Assembly (NCBI GenBank): GCA_014534425.1
Contig: JACVRN010000005.1
Coordinates: 32,842-96,841, forward strand
DNA from: Pyrinomonadaceae bacterium
Lineage (GTDB): Bacteria; Acidobacteriota; Blastocatellia; Pyrinomonadales; Pyrinomonadaceae
Reading direction: 5' to 3'
Length of the DNA: 64,000 nucleotides
In this document: piece after piece, positions 62,360 through 64,000 of the stretch
Position numbering within the stretch: the first letter of the stretch is position 1
How the letters are laid out: every line of letters starts with the position of its first letter
Notes under the pieces: generated by a model
The model's input: the letters and a program-made list of their open reading frames with translations, nothing else
What the model was told of the DNA's origin: nothing
Databases searched by the model: none
Position numbers and translations under genes: made by a program

Positions 62360-62849
62360 ATGCGCGCGATTTGATCTGACTAGCGCTCTACGCGTGTGCG
62401 CGCTTTATTTTTTCCCGCCCCGCGATAAATCGGAGGCGCACCATTTGGCGTGTGCTACTGTCACGACCTGTCTGCTTATGGGTGGATAAAGGCGAAGATT
62501 GCGAATCCGTAAGCGCGGAGCACCATTAGTATAATGTTGATGGTGAGCGTAGCGCCTGCTACCACTGTAAAGTCATTCGTGATGAGCGGCTGTGGGAAGA
62601 ATGAGCCATGCCGACTTGAATCGTCTTGGCGGAAGGCGCAATCTAACAACTCATTCAACGCGAGCGGCGATTGCGTGGCTTGCATCATCAATTATTCCTT
62701 TGCGGTTGCCGCTCTAGCGCCCCCGCGCTAATTCGAGCATTAGACGCTGTTTATTCCACAATATTAGTGTGATACAGATTGCGAGAACCCCAAATTTGCA
62801 ATAGTCTTGAATATGACATTAGCAGTTAAGAATACAAATCGGAGATTAC
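62360..62849. other. 490-base gap containing an attC-like palindrome
   Basis: Short frames on both strands (71 and 65 residues) overlap each other and the palindrome and are not convincing genes. The only notable structure is the attC-like site at 62641-62747. Confidence 0.45.
62641..62747 (+). repeat. attC-like (integron cassette) palindrome, degenerate
   Basis: The left boundary ATCTAAC fits the attC R'' consensus RYYYAAC. It is followed by AACTCATTCAACGCGAG and matched on the right by CTAATTCGAGC and ATTAGAC, the last close to the R' consensus GTTRRRY but with A in place of the first G. The middle (GAGCGGC and GCCGCTC) also pairs. The length of about 107 bases is in the normal range. No integrase gene is in the window. 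Confidence 0.5.
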
Positions 62850-63305
62850 ATGCTGGAAGATAATGAATGGATTGAATTGCTTGACTATCTTCTCCGTCGC
62901 CTAACTGAAATAGGGGCAGTAGATATAGTTGATGAGATCAGAATAGCAGTTTCAACCAGAGTTATAGAAGAAACTGATGATACTCAAGAATCAGGAGTGC
63001 CCTTATCCTACTATCGAGAAGTGGGTACTAAAGAGACGCGGCTGCCAACCCCAAAGGAAGCTGTTAAAAAGGCAGTTGAGGTCATACAAACACGCTTAGA
63101 TATGCTTCCGAGCATAGGCGACCATACTGTCAAGATGCTCAAGCGGGAGTCATCTGACATTGTGTGGAGGTCAGAAGATAGGGGCTATCTTTTTCTCTCC
63201 AATATCCAAGAATTCTCAGCTTCTGATTTAATAGTGCCGCAAAATGATAGGCAGGTTATTACCGATATGCTTAAACGCCTAATTATACTTATTCAGGAGT
63301 CATAA
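62850..63305 (+). CDS. hypothetical protein, partner of the putative nuclease
   Basis: This 151-residue soluble protein starts at ATG 62850 with GGAG five bases upstream. It is mostly helical (LLDYLLRRLTEIGAVDIVDE, EAVKKAVEVIQTRLDMLPSI) with a short beta region (IVWRSEDRGYLFLSN). I do not recognise it. It ends one base before the next gene, so the two are co-translated and very likely work together; it may be an immunity, regulatory or specificity partner. Confidence 0.6.
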   Translation: MLEDNEWIELLDYLLRRLTEIGAVDIVDEIRIAVSTRVIEETDDTQESGVPLSYYREVGTKETRLPTPKEAVKKAVEVIQTRLDMLPSIGDHTVKMLKRESSDIVWRSEDRGYLFLSNIQEFSASDLIVPQNDRQVITDMLKRLIILIQES

Positions 63306-63306
63306 G

Positions 63307-63984
63307 ATGGCTACGCTTACGGAGCTCCGAGACGCAATTGACAATCTACTAAATCTGCCCGCCACTAGCTCCCTGCTGCAGTTAAATTCCAATACTTGTG
63401 AAAGAGCTTATGAGACATACATCTTCAGTCTTTGTGTCGAAGCAGTCAAAAGAGCCGGAGGCCAAGTAACATTAGTAGGCATTCAAACCGGAAATAATCC
63501 TTCTACCCTTGTCTTTCGTGGCGCACCTGGCTCAATGGCTTCTAGAGATCAGGATTTCTGCTATGCAAGTTGTACTGTAGGTAATAAAGATTTTGAAATC
63601 CATGTAGATGTAGAGTATGAAGGTCACTCTAGTGCCACCCATGAGATTGACGTATCAATTTGCGATGCTCGTCATTGTAATTCTGTGCGAGTTACCCGTC
63701 GCTTACCTAAAACAGGCAAAAACCTCATCATGCTATTTGAATGTAAGTTCTACTCTAGCACTCCTGGTGTCTCGCTGGCACGAACATTTGTCGGATTACG
63801 AAGCGATTGCAGCCAGTATCAACTAAGCGGTTTTGTGTCTAACATTACGACCCAAAACCTGCGAAGTTATCTATCAAAAAAAGATCGTCCAAAACCATTT
63901 ACCACGATTCCATTAAATTCCGATAGCGAAGAGTTGTTTATACGAAATGTAGAGCAGGAATTGAGGAGATGGGCGAGAGTTTAG
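63307..63984 (+). CDS. putative PD-(D/E)xK-type nuclease
   Basis: This 225-residue soluble protein starts at ATG 63307, with GGAG seven bases upstream. Residues 110-147 show the arrangement of a restriction-endonuclease-like core: HEIDV (Glu113, Asp115) followed after about 30 residues by LFECKFY (Glu145-x-Lys147), then a helix in LARTFVGLRSD. An N-terminal helix contains CERAYETYIF with a further Glu. This is a motif-level inference; no homologous family is named. The gene is AT-rich, follows the attC-like site and is paired with the previous gene. The stop is at 63982-63984. Confidence 0.62.
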   Translation: MATLTELRDAIDNLLNLPATSSLLQLNSNTCERAYETYIFSLCVEAVKRAGGQVTLVGIQTGNNPSTLVFRGAPGSMASRDQDFCYASCTVGNKDFEIHVDVEYEGHSSATHEIDVSICDARHCNSVRVTRRLPKTGKNLIMLFECKFYSSTPGVSLARTFVGLRSDCSQYQLSGFVSNITTQNLRSYLSKKDRPKPFTTIPLNSDSEELFIRNVEQELRRWARV

Positions 63985-64000
63985 CTTTATATCTGAGGTA

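Noticed and set aside
62476..62731. Two short frames on opposite strands (71 and 65 residues)
   Set aside because: They overlap each other and the attC-like palindrome, which itself explains the open frames; no start signals.
1..64000. CRISPR array
   Set aside because: No regularly spaced identical repeats of 25-40 bases were seen anywhere in the window, and no cas-like protein is present.

Overview
The window reads as a chromosomal segment of a high-GC Gram-negative bacterium, most likely an Acidobacteriota member of the Blastocatellia type. That placement is an inference. It rests on a fused AroD-AroE, an ECF sigma/anti-sigma locus followed by three DUF4097 proteins, a DUF5916 outer-membrane protein ending in Phe, many signal-peptide proteins of unknown function, a type IV pilin and a PilS-like kinase. 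No rRNA is present. The only RNA gene seen is tRNA-Val(CAC).

From about 0.2 to 53.7 kb the content is mostly housekeeping and metabolic. It begins with cysK, aroDE, a ThiF/MoeB-like E1 enzyme and a large secreted beta-propeller protein, then small secreted proteins and the tRNA. Next come a cytoplasmic clan CD (C25/caspase-like) peptidase with a 74-aa partner, a pilin, a moxR-DUF58 pair and a membrane-spermidine synthase fusion. A leftward haem block follows (hemE, hemH, an NAD-dependent epimerase, hemY). Divergent from it is a rightward ECF locus with three DUF4097 genes. Two promoters in that locus share the same -35 and -10 boxes at the same spacing, which suggests autoregulation. A DUF5916 gene is broken by one in-frame TAA.

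The 30-42 kb part is a purine-breakdown region: xanthine dehydrogenase (xdhA, xdhC, xdhB), then allantoinase, allantoicase, OHCU decarboxylase, HIU hydrolase and the membrane urate oxidase PuuD. A CitE-like aldolase converges on them. Together they would take xanthine through urate to allantoate and ureidoglycolate plus urea. A 5'-truncated macrodomain gene lies against the puuD end. An M16 protease pair, pncB and pncA (NAD salvage), a secreted amidohydrolase, a second ECF sigma with two paralogous small proteins and a PAS histidine kinase follow. A dispersed inverted repeat of about 65 bp occurs three times in full and once as a half.

From about 53.7 kb to the end the sequence changes character. 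It is more AT-rich, with longer gaps, mixed strands and mobile-element signs, and reads as an acquired accessory island. It holds a TIR-NACHT-multi-TM protein (NLR-like, a likely immune receptor), a CPBP protease-phosphoribosyltransferase pair, and a complete IS630-family element with TA duplications and a -1 frameshift site. Beyond these are a RanBP2-type zinc-ribbon membrane protein that looks frameshifted, a membrane protein with a TIR/SLOG-like cytosolic domain, an attC-like palindrome, and a tight two-gene unit with a PD-(D/E)xK-type nuclease. The TIR-NACHT gene, the PRTase-CPBP pair and the nuclease pair are the best candidates for undescribed defence functions.
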